Positions 32,256 to 41,378 of a stretch of 52,689 nucleotides of DNA are shown piece after piece (within the stretch, counting starts at the first letter, position 1; every line of letters begins with the position of its first letter). The position numbers and the translations under genes are program-made. A model generated the notes under the pieces. That model was not told the origin of the DNA, ran no database searches, and saw only the letters and a program-made list of their open reading frames with translations. The DNA comes from Oscillospiraceae bacterium (GTDB taxonomy: Bacteria; Bacillota; Clostridia; Oscillospirales; CAG-272), in assembly GCA_015064085.1 (NCBI GenBank), contig SVSX01000008.1, positions 1 to 52,689 of the forward strand, in the 5' to 3' direction.

Positions 32256-32900
32256 TTGATTTCAATGGCTCACAGAGCTGCATCTATGAGCAGAGATGAT
32301 AAACTGAATACAGAGAAACTAAAGGTTGCGTTTCAGTTCTTTATTATGATATTTTGCTCGGCTTTTATCGGATATGTTTTTTGCGGACTTTTGAGCGAGG
32401 AGCTTATATTATCCTTGACAGTCAGCATTTCAACTCATTTTGAAAATACCTTTGCTTTTTGTGAAGGACCGCTTGAGTATTTTGGCGAAGCGCTGGTGTA
32501 CACGTTGCCCGAGATCATCTGCATCACTTTTATTTTTTTCGCTTCGTTTGCCACCTTTAACTATCTCGCAACCGATGCGGCACTGCTTTTTTATGGCTTT
32601 AGATTTGGTATGTCGGCGACACTTCTGTTCTTACTTATTTCGTCGGACGGCTCAATTTATCAAATCAGATATTCGGAATTAATTATATTCATTATTTTTA
32701 AAATATTTCTTCTCGTGTTACTCGTAAAATATTCATACACGGCGGCGAAATACTCATACTCATTAAAAAAGGTCGGACCTCTCGGCAGACCCGATGTAAA
32801 AATAAAAGTGCTCTTCCCTTTTTTGATATCTTCACTTACGTATATGGGATCTATGATGATCCTTAACGGAATATATTGTTTGCTCATATATATTTTTTAG
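32256..32900 (+). CDS. Hypothetical polytopic membrane protein
   Basis: The 214-residue product has five or six membrane helices (for example about 20-44, 80-103, 109-125, 137-155 and 190-212) and a basic cytosolic loop near 160-175. The layout and the FGMSATLLF helix recall SpoIIM-type proteins of sporulation, but I cannot assign it with confidence. The start is most likely TTG at 32256, five bases after GGGTGGTGG; GTG at 32244 and ATG at 32265 are alternatives. The ribosome binding site can pair with TACCACTC at 32206-32213. The gene is 34 bases before the DUF624 gene. Confidence 0.65.
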   Translation: MISMAHRAASMSRDDKLNTEKLKVAFQFFIMIFCSAFIGYVFCGLLSEELILSLTVSISTHFENTFAFCEGPLEYFGEALVYTLPEIICITFIFFASFATFNYLATDAALLFYGFRFGMSATLLFLLISSDGSIYQIRYSELIIFIIFKIFLLVLLVKYSYTAAKYSYSLKKVGPLGRPDVKIKVLFPFLISSLTYMGSMMILNGIYCLLIYIF

Positions 32901-32934
32901 CATAAACTTATTTGAAAGGCAAGGATTGTTTAAA

Positions 32935-33918
32935 TTGAAAAACCGATCGGAAAACAAAAAATTCAAGCTGTTTAATATGAATAAAGACGGAAAAGGAGTT
33001 TATGAGGAGGAAAATACAAAGCCTACTTTTTTGTATTTTTTCAAGCTTCTTTTCAGAAAATTCTCAAAAATTATACGACTAAACCTTATGCTTCTGGTTC
33101 AGTTTATACCCGTTTTTGTTTTTCTTTACGCTTTTGTGGCAGGAACGAAAACACCTACGGCACTTGAATCTGTATATGCACCCCTTTACGGTATCTCGCA
33201 AATAATTCCCTCCGCGTCGATGACCTCCTTTCTTGACGTTCAGAGTATCCAGATGGGAGTTCCCGTAATACACCCCGTTCTTATGGTCGTGCTTACCGTT
33301 CTCGCGGTGATAACCGCCGTCACCTTCGGCTGGTTCAATACAGGTGCTGCGTATGTTCTCAGAGGACTTGTGAGAGGTGATGCGGTCTTTATATGGTCGG
33401 ATTTCTTCTACGCCATCAAGAGAAATCTCAAGCAGTCCTTCTTTATGGGACTTATTGATTTTATCTGTATAGTAGTGCTTGTGGTTGATTTTATGCACTT
33501 ATATAATATAACGGGCTCATACTTTAACGACGTTATGTACATAATGGTATGCGCGATCGCTATCATATTCATAACAATGAGATTTTATATGTATCAGCTC
33601 CTTATAACCTTTGATCTCAAAACGCTCAAAATATTAAAAAATTCTCTTATCTTTACTGTCTTGGGTATAAAGCGAAACATTATGGCGCTTCTTGGATTTG
33701 TGGTCGTTATAGCCCTTAACGTTGTTATAATCTTTTTCTCGCTATCCGTTGGCTTCTCGATACCGATAATCCTTCCCGCTTTTTACGTTGTCGCCCTTCT
33801 CGGATTTATCTCCACCTATGCCGCATATCCTATTATCGACAAATATATGATCGCGCCTTACGCATCTGAAAACGATACCCCCGCGGAAGAGCCTATCTTC
33901 CACGACGAGGAGGAATAA
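32935..33918 (+). CDS. YesL/DUF624 family membrane protein
   Basis: The 327-residue product matches DUF624 (YesL) proteins: the helix-loop GWFNTGAAYVLRGLVRGD, followed by WSDFFYAIKRNLKQSFFMGLID, is their signature. There are about six membrane helices and an acidic cytosolic tail (ENDTPAEEPIFHDEEE). The role of DUF624 is unknown; members are often near sugar-uptake or stress genes. The TTG at 32935, ten bases after AAGG, is the likely start; a TTG at 32926 is the alternative. It follows the unknown membrane protein on the same transcript. Confidence 0.8.
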   Translation: MKNRSENKKFKLFNMNKDGKGVYEEENTKPTFLYFFKLLFRKFSKIIRLNLMLLVQFIPVFVFLYAFVAGTKTPTALESVYAPLYGISQIIPSASMTSFLDVQSIQMGVPVIHPVLMVVLTVLAVITAVTFGWFNTGAAYVLRGLVRGDAVFIWSDFFYAIKRNLKQSFFMGLIDFICIVVLVVDFMHLYNITGSYFNDVMYIMVCAIAIIFITMRFYMYQLLITFDLKTLKILKNSLIFTVLGIKRNIMALLGFVVVIALNVVIIFFSLSVGFSIPIILPAFYVVALLGFISTYAAYPIIDKYMIAPYASENDTPAEEPIFHDEEE

Positions 33919-33922
33919 CAAA

Positions 33923-33956
33923 AACGCATCTGTTCTTTTGAGCAGATGCGTTATTT
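33923..33956 (+). terminator. Intrinsic terminator
   Basis: AACGCATCTG (33923-33932) pairs with CAGATGCGTT (33943-33952); the stem continues to a TTTT loop, and ATTTT follows. It ends the 32.3-33.9 kb gene pair. Confidence 0.85.
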
Positions 33957-33974
33957 TAAAAATTCTATTTTGGG

Positions 33975-35309
33975 GTGATAAAAATAAAGTTTCGAGGATC
34001 ATTACTTGTTTCTTCAATACTCGTTATAGCTCTTTCATTAGCTTCCTGTAAAGCGATGACTATCAAAAGAGAAAAAATAACCGAGTATAATGTCACAGAT
34101 AAGGTAATTATAAGCTTGACTTCAAGTGAAAACTCTTCAACAGAAGAAACATATATTCCGTTGAATTATGATGTTACGAAAGCTATATGGCTTTCTCAAT
34201 TTGATATGAACGAGGTATATCAAAGCGGAGGAAAGCAACGATCTCGCACCGACTTTGAGCTACTTGCGAAAAGAATCGTAAAAAATATAAAATCACTTGG
34301 TATAAATACAGTGTTTTATCAGCTCAGACCAAACGGAGACAGCATTTATCCATCTGATATCTTTCCCGCTTCAAAATATGTTACGGGTTGTTATGGTGTG
34401 TCTCACACCTATGATCCCGTGGAAATTTTTATAAGAGTAGCTCACGAGGAGATGATCTCTGTTCACGGATGGATAAATCCGTTGCGCTGTATGAGTCAGA
34501 GCGATATATCAATGATATCGCACGATTATACTATAAAGCGTTGGTATGATGACAAAAGCCCTTATATAAAGGTTGTAAACGGTATTTGCTATCTCGATCC
34601 TGCCTACAGCGAGGTGATCAATCTTATTTGCGGTGGAATAGAGGAAATAATAGATAAATATGATATTGACGGAATACATATTGACGATTATTTTTATCCA
34701 ACGACCTCTGAAGGATTTGATTCCTTAGCTTATAATTCCTATAGATCCTCGGGCGGTATTCTCTCACTTGATGATTTCAGACGCGAGAATATCAATAATA
34801 TGGTGCAAAGAATATATGCTTCGGTAAAATCAAAAAACTCCGCGTTGCCATTTGGCATCAGTCCGTCGGGTAATACCGAAAGAAATTATAACACACTTTA
34901 CGCTGATGTAAAAAAATGGTGTGAGGGTGAATGTTACGTTGATTATATCTGCCCTCAGATCTATTTTGGGTTTGAGCACTCAAGCTGTCCCTTTGACGGT
35001 GTGGCGGAGGAGTTTTCCAATATGGTAAAAAACAAGGATATCAAGCTTATAATCGGTATGAGTCTTGGAAAAGCATTTTCAGGATATAACGGAACGGAAG
35101 ACACCTGGGCAGGTGAAGGAAAACGGGAATGGATTGAAAACCTTGATGTTCTCTTTCGCTCTGTCAAATATACTGAAGAGATTGAAAATTGCGAAGGGAT
35201 CGCCTTCTTTTGCTATCAGTATTTTTACGACCCCTTGTCGGGACTTCCGAGAAGCGAAACCGAAAATGAATGTTCCCTGCTCTTACCCGCTATCAAGAAA
35301 TTTGAATAA
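33975..35309 (+). CDS. Lipoprotein, GHL10/DUF187-type glycoside hydrolase-like protein
   Basis: The 444-residue protein begins with a lipoprotein signal peptide (KFRGSLLVSSILVIALSLASC, lipobox LASC, Cys about 25). The mature part is a TIM barrel of the GHL10/DUF187 (YngK-like) kind: AIWLSQFDMNEVYQSG, INTVFYQLRPNGDSIYPSD, and the strand DIDGIHIDDYFYPT, with GISPSGNTERNYNTLY, give the typical sequence. Such proteins are thought to act on cell-surface glycans, but the substrate is not established. The GTG at 33975 is the first codon I can use, and the upstream site is poor. The gene follows the DUF624 terminator and ends at the 35321 terminator. Confidence 0.85.
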   Translation: MIKIKFRGSLLVSSILVIALSLASCKAMTIKREKITEYNVTDKVIISLTSSENSSTEETYIPLNYDVTKAIWLSQFDMNEVYQSGGKQRSRTDFELLAKRIVKNIKSLGINTVFYQLRPNGDSIYPSDIFPASKYVTGCYGVSHTYDPVEIFIRVAHEEMISVHGWINPLRCMSQSDISMISHDYTIKRWYDDKSPYIKVVNGICYLDPAYSEVINLICGGIEEIIDKYDIDGIHIDDYFYPTTSEGFDSLAYNSYRSSGGILSLDDFRRENINNMVQRIYASVKSKNSALPFGISPSGNTERNYNTLYADVKKWCEGECYVDYICPQIYFGFEHSSCPFDGVAEEFSNMVKNKDIKLIIGMSLGKAFSGYNGTEDTWAGEGKREWIENLDVLFRSVKYTEEIENCEGIAFFCYQYFYDPLSGLPRSETENECSLLLPAIKKFE

Positions 35310-35320
35310 GTATAAATATA

Positions 35321-35366
35321 AAAAGTGAGCTGCCTCAAGTTTAGTGATTTGAGACAGCTCATTTTT
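35321..35366. terminator. Bidirectional intrinsic terminator
   Basis: AAAAGTGAGCTGcCTCAA (35321-35338) pairs with TTGAGaCAGCTCATTTTT (35349-35366) with one mismatch. It ends the lipoprotein gene and the whole arginine operon. Confidence 0.85.
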
Positions 35367-35367
35367 A

Positions 35368-38300
35368 TTAGTCTTTAAAGTAGCCCTGATAGATCAGGTC
35401 CGCGTTACCTGTGAGTGTAACACCGTCGTCTGTGTAGTTTACAATAAGGTCTCCGCCGCGAAGCTTAACTGTGATATCCTCGCCCATTTTGCAGATACCG
35501 TTCTCAACTGCGGCAACAACAGCAGCGCACGCGCCTGTTCCGCAACCCCAGGTCTCGCCGTTTCCTCTTTCATAAACGCGCATTTTTATAGTTGTGGGGT
35601 TAACAACACGGATAAATTCGGTGTTGATCCTCTCGGGAAATTCCTTTGCGTTTTCAAACATAGGACCTATCTTCTTGACGTCAACTCCGTCAACGTAGTC
35701 GCTGAATACAACGCAGTGGGGGTTACCGATAGATACGCAGGTGATCTTATAATCCTTGCCTCCAACCGTCAACGGATGATCGATGATCCTCTCAGCCGTA
35801 ATGGTTGTGGGGATATTCTTCGAAAGAACACTTGCCTTGCCCATATCAACGCTTACGGAAGATACCTTCTTATTGCGTGTGTAGAGGGTCAGTGAGCGTA
35901 CTCCGCTTCCTGTTTCTATTGTGAGGTTTTCCTTCTTTACGATTTTATTATCGTAGAGATACTTACCAACGCAACGTATGCAGTTACCTGCCATTGTGCT
36001 TTCGCTTCCGTCGCGGTTGAATACTCTCATCTTTGCATCGGATATATCGGATTTTTCAATCAGTACAAGACCGTATCCGCCGACACCGTAGTGTCTGTCA
36101 CACATCTTGATACAGAGTGACTCGGGACAGGTAATCTTGCCGTCAAAATTCTCGATATAAATATAGTCGTCTCCCGTACCTTCCATCTTGGAGAACTTGA
36201 GGAGTCTATGCTCGGTTGCGAGATTGTTTATGTCAACAAGCTCGGTATTCTTCTGATTGTAACGGCTTGCGATGATATCTGCAAGTGCGTTAGCGGTATC
36301 AAGTGACGTAAGACAAGCAACTGAATAATGGAGAGCTTTTCTGTGGAGCTCGATATAATCGTTAAGGGTGGAATCAAAGAGTGTACCCGTATAGATTATA
36401 TAGTTTATCTTTTCCTGCTCGATGAGCTTGTAAACGTCGTCACTATCGTTGATAGAACCAACAACGGTTACCTTTGTTCCAAGTCCTTCAATAGCTCTTG
36501 CTGTCTCCTTAGTGGCGTAGATCTTCATTCCGATGTCATCGAACTTCTTAGCGAGTGAAACTATCTCGTAAAGATCGTGCTCTCCTACGCTTATAAATAC
36601 GCCGATCTGAGTACCTGCTCCAGGAGCTTTAAGCTTGAAGCCTGCCGAGGTAAGACCCTTGAATATAGCCTCGTTAAGGTTCTTTCCAAGTCCGAGAACC
36701 TCTCCTGTGGACTTCATTTCAGGACCAAGGTAGGAGTTCGCGTCTGTAAGCTTTTCAAAGGAGAATACAGGAACTTTAACCGCAAAGTACGGAGGAATCT
36801 TATAAAGACCTGTGCCGAAGCCAAGCTCACTCAGCGGTGTGCCGAGCATTACTCTTGTAGCAAGATCGACCATAGGAACACCTGTAACCTTGCTTATATA
36901 AGGAACAGTTCTCGATGCTCTGGGGTTGACCTCGATAACGTAAAGCTCATTGTGATAAATGAGATACTGAATATTTACAAGACCCTTTGTTCCAAGTGCG
37001 AGGGCAAGATTTTCGGAGGACTCAACAACCGTTTTCAGCATCTTGTCGTTTATGCTGAAGGGCGGATATACCGCTATAGAGTCGCCGCTATGTACGCCCG
37101 CTCTTTCAACGTGCTGCATAATACCGGGGATAAGAACGTCAACTCCGTCGGAAATAACGTCGACCTCAAGCTCTGTACCCATCATATATTTATCAACGAG
37201 TACCGAGTTCTCAATACCACCCGCAAGGATACGGTTCATATAGGTCTCGACCTCTCTGTCGTTATAAACGATGCACATATTCTGACCGCCGATAACGTAG
37301 GAGGGTCTGAGAAGAACGGGATAGCCGATCATATTAGCGGCTTCAATAGCTTCCTTAAGATTCATAACACTTGTACCCACGGGGCGCTTTATGTTGAATC
37401 TTTCAAGAAGAGCGTCAAATTTCTCACGGTCCTCAGCGGTATCGATACCCTCAGCAGAAGTTCCGAGAATTCTTATTCCGTTATCGTCAAGGAATTTTGT
37501 GAGCTTGATAGCTGTCTGTCCGCCAAAGGCAACAACAACACCGATAGGCTTTTCGATCTTGAGAATGTTCATAACATCCTCGGGAGTGAGGGGCTCGAAA
37601 TAGAGTCTGTCTGCGGTATCGTAGTCTGTTGAAACCGTCTCGGGGTTATTGTTAATGATAACAACGTCGTATCCAAGGTTCTTAAGCGTCCATACGCAGT
37701 GGACAGAAGAGTAGTCAAACTCAATTCCCTGACCTATTCTGATAGGACCTGAACCAAGAACGACGATCGTCTCCTTGCCCGATTTTTTAAACGCGCGAGC
37801 CTCGCAAGCCTTGTCATATGTCGAATAGAAATAAGGAGTCTGAGCATCAAACTCAGCAGCGCAGGTATCGACCATCTTGTAGCTTGCGTTCATTTCGGGA
37901 TGCTCGATCTCGCCGCCTATTCTCATAAGCGCTTTGTCGGTATATCCAAGCTTCTTGCCCTTCTTGTACTCTTCGATACCCATACCATTCTCGGCGATAT
38001 CATTTTCGAAATCGGCAAGATTCTTGAGCTTATTCAGGAATATGGGGTCTATACGTGTTATCTCGTTGATCTGCTCAACTGTAATTCCGCTCTTGAGTGC
38101 TTCAAATACCGTGAATATTCTTCTGTCGTCCATTGACTTAAGTCTCTCAAGCAATGGCAGATCGGAAATAGGTGCGGCGTTGAGTGTGTCAAGAGAGATC
38201 TCAGCTCCTCGAACTGCCTTCATAATAGCCATCTCAAAGCTGGGCGCTATAGCCATTACCTCACCTGTTGCCTTCATCTGTGTTCCAAGCTTACGGCTTG

Positions 38301-39402
38301 CTCCCGTAAATTTCTCGAAGGGCCACTTGGGGAATTTAACTACGACGTAGTCTACGGTAGGCTCAAAACAAGCACAGGTCTTGCCTGTAATATCGTTTGT
38401 TATCTCGTCGAGAGAATATCCAAGAGCGATCTTGGTTGTTATTTTAGCTATGGGATATCCCGTTGCTTTACTTGCAAGTGCCGAAGAACGTGAAACTCTG
38501 GGGTTTACCTCAATAACCGCATACTCCATAGAGTTAGGATTGAGAGCGAACTGACAGTTACAGCCTCCGACGATGCCAAGCGCTGAAATGATTTCAAGAG
38601 ACGCATTGCGAAGCATCTGGAACTCCTTCGGAGAGAGCGTCAGCGCGGGAGCAACGACGATAGAGTCACCCGTATGTATTCCAACGGGGTCAACGTTTTC
38701 CATACTGCATATCGCGATGGCATTTCCGATGGAGTCACGCATAACCTCAAATTCGATCTCTTTCCAACCGAAAATATATCTTTCAACGAGTATCTGTGAG
38801 ATAGGAGAAGCATCAAGACCGTTCTTGGCGATAATAGCCAGCTCTTTGGGGTCATTTGCGACACCGCCGCCCGCACCGCCAAGGGTAAACGCGGGACGAA
38901 CGATTACGGGGTATCCAATTTTCGAAGCAATAACTAACGCACTGTCGATATCATTTGCGATATCCGAAGGGATACAAGGCTGACCGATCTCTTCCATCGT
39001 ATCCTTGAAGAGCTGTCTGTCTTCTGCTCGGTCGATAGCTCTTGCGTCTGTTCCGAGAAGGCGAACATTATGCTCCTGGAGGAAGCCCTCGTGAGAAAGC
39101 TGCATTGCTATGGTAAGACCTGTCTGTCCACCAAGACCTGCAAGAATACTGTCGGGCTTTTCCTTTTCAATTATTCTCTTGATAGTATCAGGAGTAAGAG
39201 GCTCAAGGTAGATCTCGTCCGCGAGGGCGTTATCCGTCATAATTGTCGCGGGGTTTGAGTTGACAAGAACAACGTTGACACCAACCTCTTTAAGAACGTG
39301 ACAAGCCTGAGCTCCGGCATAGTCGAATTCTGCCGCCTGACCTATAACTATAGGACCTGATCCGATAACAAGAACCTTTTTTATATCTTTACTCAGCGGC
39401 AT
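35368..39402 (-). CDS. carB: Fusion of carbamoyl-phosphate synthase large chain and diaminopimelate epimerase domain
   Basis: One uninterrupted frame of 1344 codons. Residues 1 to about 1050 are a full CarB: N-terminal ATP-grasp (1-400, GSGPIVIGQAAEFDYAG), oligomerisation domain, second ATP-grasp (about 550-930, GSGPIRIGQGIEFDYSS) and MGS-like domain (about 935-1050). After a linker of about 15 residues, 1066-1344 is DapF-like, from FSKMEGTGDDYI to the end. The second catalytic cysteine of DapF is Cys1287 (GCGTGACA). The first is not in its normal place: instead of C-G-N-x-x-R-C the sequence is AGNCIRC (1138-1144), with Ala1138 at the expected position and Cys1141 three residues later. CarB makes carbamoyl phosphate from bicarbonate, ammonia and ATP for arginine and pyrimidines; DapF makes meso-diaminopimelate for lysine and peptidoglycan. 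I see no ribosome binding site or start at the junction. The gene overlaps carA by 14 bases. Whether the epimerase domain is active is open. Confidence 0.95.
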   Translation of the reverse strand: MPLSKDIKKVLVIGSGPIVIGQAAEFDYAGAQACHVLKEVGVNVVLVNSNPATIMTDNALADEIYLEPLTPDTIKRIIEKEKPDSILAGLGGQTGLTIAMQLSHEGFLQEHNVRLLGTDARAIDRAEDRQLFKDTMEEIGQPCIPSDIANDIDSALVIASKIGYPVIVRPAFTLGGAGGGVANDPKELAIIAKNGLDASPISQILVERYIFGWKEIEFEVMRDSIGNAIAICSMENVDPVGIHTGDSIVVAPALTLSPKEFQMLRNASLEIISALGIVGGCNCQFALNPNSMEYAVIEVNPRVSRSSALASKATGYPIAKITTKIALGYSLDEITNDITGKTCACFEPTVDYVVVKFPKWPFEKFTGASRKLGTQMKATGEVMAIAPSFEMAIMKAVRGAEISLDTLNAAPISDLPLLERLKSMDDRRIFTVFEALKSGITVEQINEITRIDPIFLNKLKNLADFENDIAENGMGIEEYKKGKKLGYTDKALMRIGGEIEHPEMNASYKMVDTCAAEFDAQTPYFYSTYDKACEARAFKKSGKETIVVLGSGPIRIGQGIEFDYSSVHCVWTLKNLGYDVVIINNNPETVSTDYDTADRLYFEPLTPEDVMNILKIEKPIGVVVAFGGQTAIKLTKFLDDNGIRILGTSAEGIDTAEDREKFDALLERFNIKRPVGTSVMNLKEAIEAANMIGYPVLLRPSYVIGGQNMCIVYNDREVETYMNRILAGGIENSVLVDKYMMGTELEVDVISDGVDVLIPGIMQHVERAGVHSGDSIAVYPPFSINDKMLKTVVESSENLALALGTKGLVNIQYLIYHNELYVIEVNPRASRTVPYISKVTGVPMVDLATRVMLGTPLSELGFGTGLYKIPPYFAVKVPVFSFEKLTDANSYLGPEMKSTGEVLGLGKNLNEAIFKGLTSAGFKLKAPGAGTQIGVFISVGEHDLYEIVSLAKKFDDIGMKIYATKETARAIEGLGTKVTVVGSINDSDDVYKLIEQEKINYIIYTGTLFDSTLNDYIELHRKALHYSVACLTSLDTANALADIIASRYNQKNTELVDINNLATEHRLLKFSKMEGTGDDYIYIENFDGKITCPESLCIKMCDRHYGVGGYGLVLIEKSDISDAKMRVFNRDGSESTMAGNCIRCVGKYLYDNKIVKKENLTIETGSGVRSLTLYTRNKKVSSVSVDMGKASVLSKNIPTTITAERIIDHPLTVGGKDYKITCVSIGNPHCVVFSDYVDGVDVKKIGPMFENAKEFPERINTEFIRVVNPTTIKMRVYERGNGETWGCGTGACAAVVAAVENGICKMGEDITVKLRGGDLIVNYTDDGVTLTGNADLIYQGYFKD

Positions 39403-40462
39403 CTTCTTCTCCTCCCATCATATTGATAAATTTATCGAAAATAAACGCGGTATTTATTGGACCTGTACATTCCTCGGGGTGGAACTGTACCGAGAATGCG
39501 TTTATGGCGGGATATTCAATTCCCTCGCACGTTCCGTCATTAGCGTTTACAAATGCGATGCTACCGTTTGTAATGCTATTAGGTGCTACAGCATATCCGT
39601 GATTCTGCGTAGTGATAAATGTATGTACGCCGTTAAGATCCTTCACGGGCTGATTTGCTCCTCTGTGACCGTATTTCAGCTTAAAGGTTACACCGCCGTT
39701 GGCAAGAGCCAAAAGCTGATGTCCGAGACATACGCCGAATATCGGATATTTCCCGAGAAGCTTTTTGATACATTCTATACCCGCAGTGTTCTCAGAGGGA
39801 TCGCCAGGACCGTTGGAAAGAACTATTCCGTCGGGCTCTGTGGCGGATATCTCCTCAGCGGTTGCTGTATGTGGCAAAACAGTTACCTTGCATCCTCTTT
39901 CAAGAAGCGCCTTAATTATTCCGTTCTTCTTACCGTAATTGATAAGCGTTACGTTATACTTTGCTTCATCATCGGGCTCAATGATCTCTGTTTCAGTGGC
40001 AACAACAGCATCTACCGCATCGGAAACGGTATATTCTTTGATGAAGCTCAGATCCTTGGGGATCTCGTAGCAGATAGCCGCGTTCATAACACCGTTCTCA
40101 CGGATGATAGCTGTAAGCTCTCTTGTATCAACGCCGCAAATTCCGGGAATCCCCTCGTCCTTAAGGTATTTATCAATGTCATATTCCGATCTGAAGTTCG
40201 AGGGAGTATTGCACCATTCTCTTACGACGTATCCCTTAAGGTATGATCTTCCGTCTACGTCCTCGGGGATAATTCCGTAATTACCTATAAGCGGGAAGGT
40301 CTGAATAAGGATCTGTCCGTAATAGGAAGCGTCTGTGAGATTTTCAATATATCCGACGACACCCGTTGTGAACACAAGCTCTCCAACAGATTCGAGCTCC
40401 GCTCCAAAGGCTTGTCCTTCGAATATATGACCGTCTTCAAGTATTAAATATGCTTTTTTCAT
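39389..40462 (-). CDS. carA: Carbamoyl-phosphate synthase small chain
   Basis: CarA (357 aa) is the glutaminase that delivers ammonia to CarB. The class I amidotransferase triad is Cys245 (GVCLGHQ), His328 and Glu330 (FHPEE); the N-terminal CarA domain (GHIFEGQAFGAE) is normal. The frame extends seven codons upstream, but the ATG at 40462 follows AAGGACGG and is preferred. It overlaps carB at its end and follows argF after 13 bases. With carB it is the only carbamoyl-phosphate synthase gene pair seen in the window. Confidence 0.96.
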   Translation of the reverse strand: MKKAYLILEDGHIFEGQAFGAELESVGELVFTTGVVGYIENLTDASYYGQILIQTFPLIGNYGIIPEDVDGRSYLKGYVVREWCNTPSNFRSEYDIDKYLKDEGIPGICGVDTRELTAIIRENGVMNAAICYEIPKDLSFIKEYTVSDAVDAVVATETEIIEPDDEAKYNVTLINYGKKNGIIKALLERGCKVTVLPHTATAEEISATEPDGIVLSNGPGDPSENTAGIECIKKLLGKYPIFGVCLGHQLLALANGGVTFKLKYGHRGANQPVKDLNGVHTFITTQNHGYAVAPNSITNGSIAFVNANDGTCEGIEYPAINAFSVQFHPEECTGPINTAFIFDKFINMMGGEEDAAE

Positions 40463-40475
40463 ATAATACCGTCCT

Positions 40476-41378
40476 TTATGCAAGACATTTTACGAGAACA
40501 GCCTTCTGCGCATGAAGTCTGTTTTCTGCCTGATCGAATATTTCCTGGGCGTGAGCCTCAAATACCTCGGAGGTGATCTCCTCCTCGCGGTGCGCGGGCA
40601 GACAATGAAGCACCATTGCGTCCTCTTTTGCTACCTTCATAACATCGCTGTTGATCTGATATCCGCTGAATATCTTCTTTCTCGCTTCAGCCTCTTCTTC
40701 CTGACCCATTGATGCCCATACGTCGGTATAAAGAACGTCTGCGTCCTTAGCAGCCTCCATTACATCCTCTGTGCAGGTGAATTTTCCTGTTGCGTCAGCC
40801 CATTTCATAAGCTTTTCGTCAGGCTCATATCCCTTAGGACAAGCCACTGACACGCTCATTCCCATTTTTATACCGCCAACGATAAGTGAGTTGGTCATAT
40901 TGTTTCCGTCTCCGATATAGCAGAGCTTGAGCCCCTTGATTGCGCCCTTATGCTCTCTTATCGTCATAAGGTCTGCAAGCACCTGACAAGGATGGCAGTA
41001 GTCTGTAAGTCCGTTGATAACGGGGATGCTGCCGACAGCGGCAAGAGCCTCGACCTCTTCCTGTGCGTAGGTTCTGATCATTATACCGTCAAGGTAGCGC
41101 GAAAGAACTCTCGCCGTATCCTCTACAGGCTCGCCTCTTCCTATCTGAAGGTCTCTTGAGCTGAGGAAGAGCGCCGCTCCTCCAAGATCGTACATACCTA
41201 CCTCAAAGGAAACTCTGGTTCTTGTTGATGACTTTTCAAAGATCATTCCAAGTGTCTTTCCTTCGAGGATATGGTGAGGAATTCTGTTTTTCTTTTCGTA
41301 CTTTAATTGGTCTGCCGTGTTGAGGATCTCGGATATTTCCTTTTCGGTGAGATCCATCAGCTTGAGTAAATTTTTCAT
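40476..41378 (-). CDS. argF: Ornithine carbamoyltransferase
   Basis: ArgF (300 aa) joins ornithine and carbamoyl phosphate to citrulline. The carbamoyl-phosphate site SSTRTRVSFE (about 51-60), HPCQVLADL and the ornithine signature HCLPAHREEE are present. The ATG at 41378 overlaps the argD stop as ATGA and sits ten bases after AGGAGG; the ATG at 41387 is too close to that site. It is one of two relatives of the carbamoyltransferase family in the window, the other being pyrB. Confidence 0.96.
   Translation of the reverse strand: MKNLLKLMDLTEKEISEILNTADQLKYEKKNRIPHHILEGKTLGMIFEKSSTRTRVSFEVGMYDLGGAALFLSSRDLQIGRGEPVEDTARVLSRYLDGIMIRTYAQEEVEALAAVGSIPVINGLTDYCHPCQVLADLMTIREHKGAIKGLKLCYIGDGNNMTNSLIVGGIKMGMSVSVACPKGYEPDEKLMKWADATGKFTCTEDVMEAAKDADVLYTDVWASMGQEEEAEARKKIFSGYQINSDVMKVAKEDAMVLHCLPAHREEEITSEVFEAHAQEIFDQAENRLHAQKAVLVKCLA

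Noticed and set aside
36100-36250. Possible sequencing frameshift or missing stop at the CarB-DapF junction
   Set aside because: The frame is open on both sides without a shift, codon use is uniform, and neither a ribosome binding site nor a start codon for a separate dapF is visible. Raw reads would still be worth a check.
36577-37632. Long plus-strand open frame (351 codons) opposite carB
   Set aside because: It is the antisense shadow of a highly conserved CarB region, has no ribosome binding site or promoter, and its product resembles no protein family.
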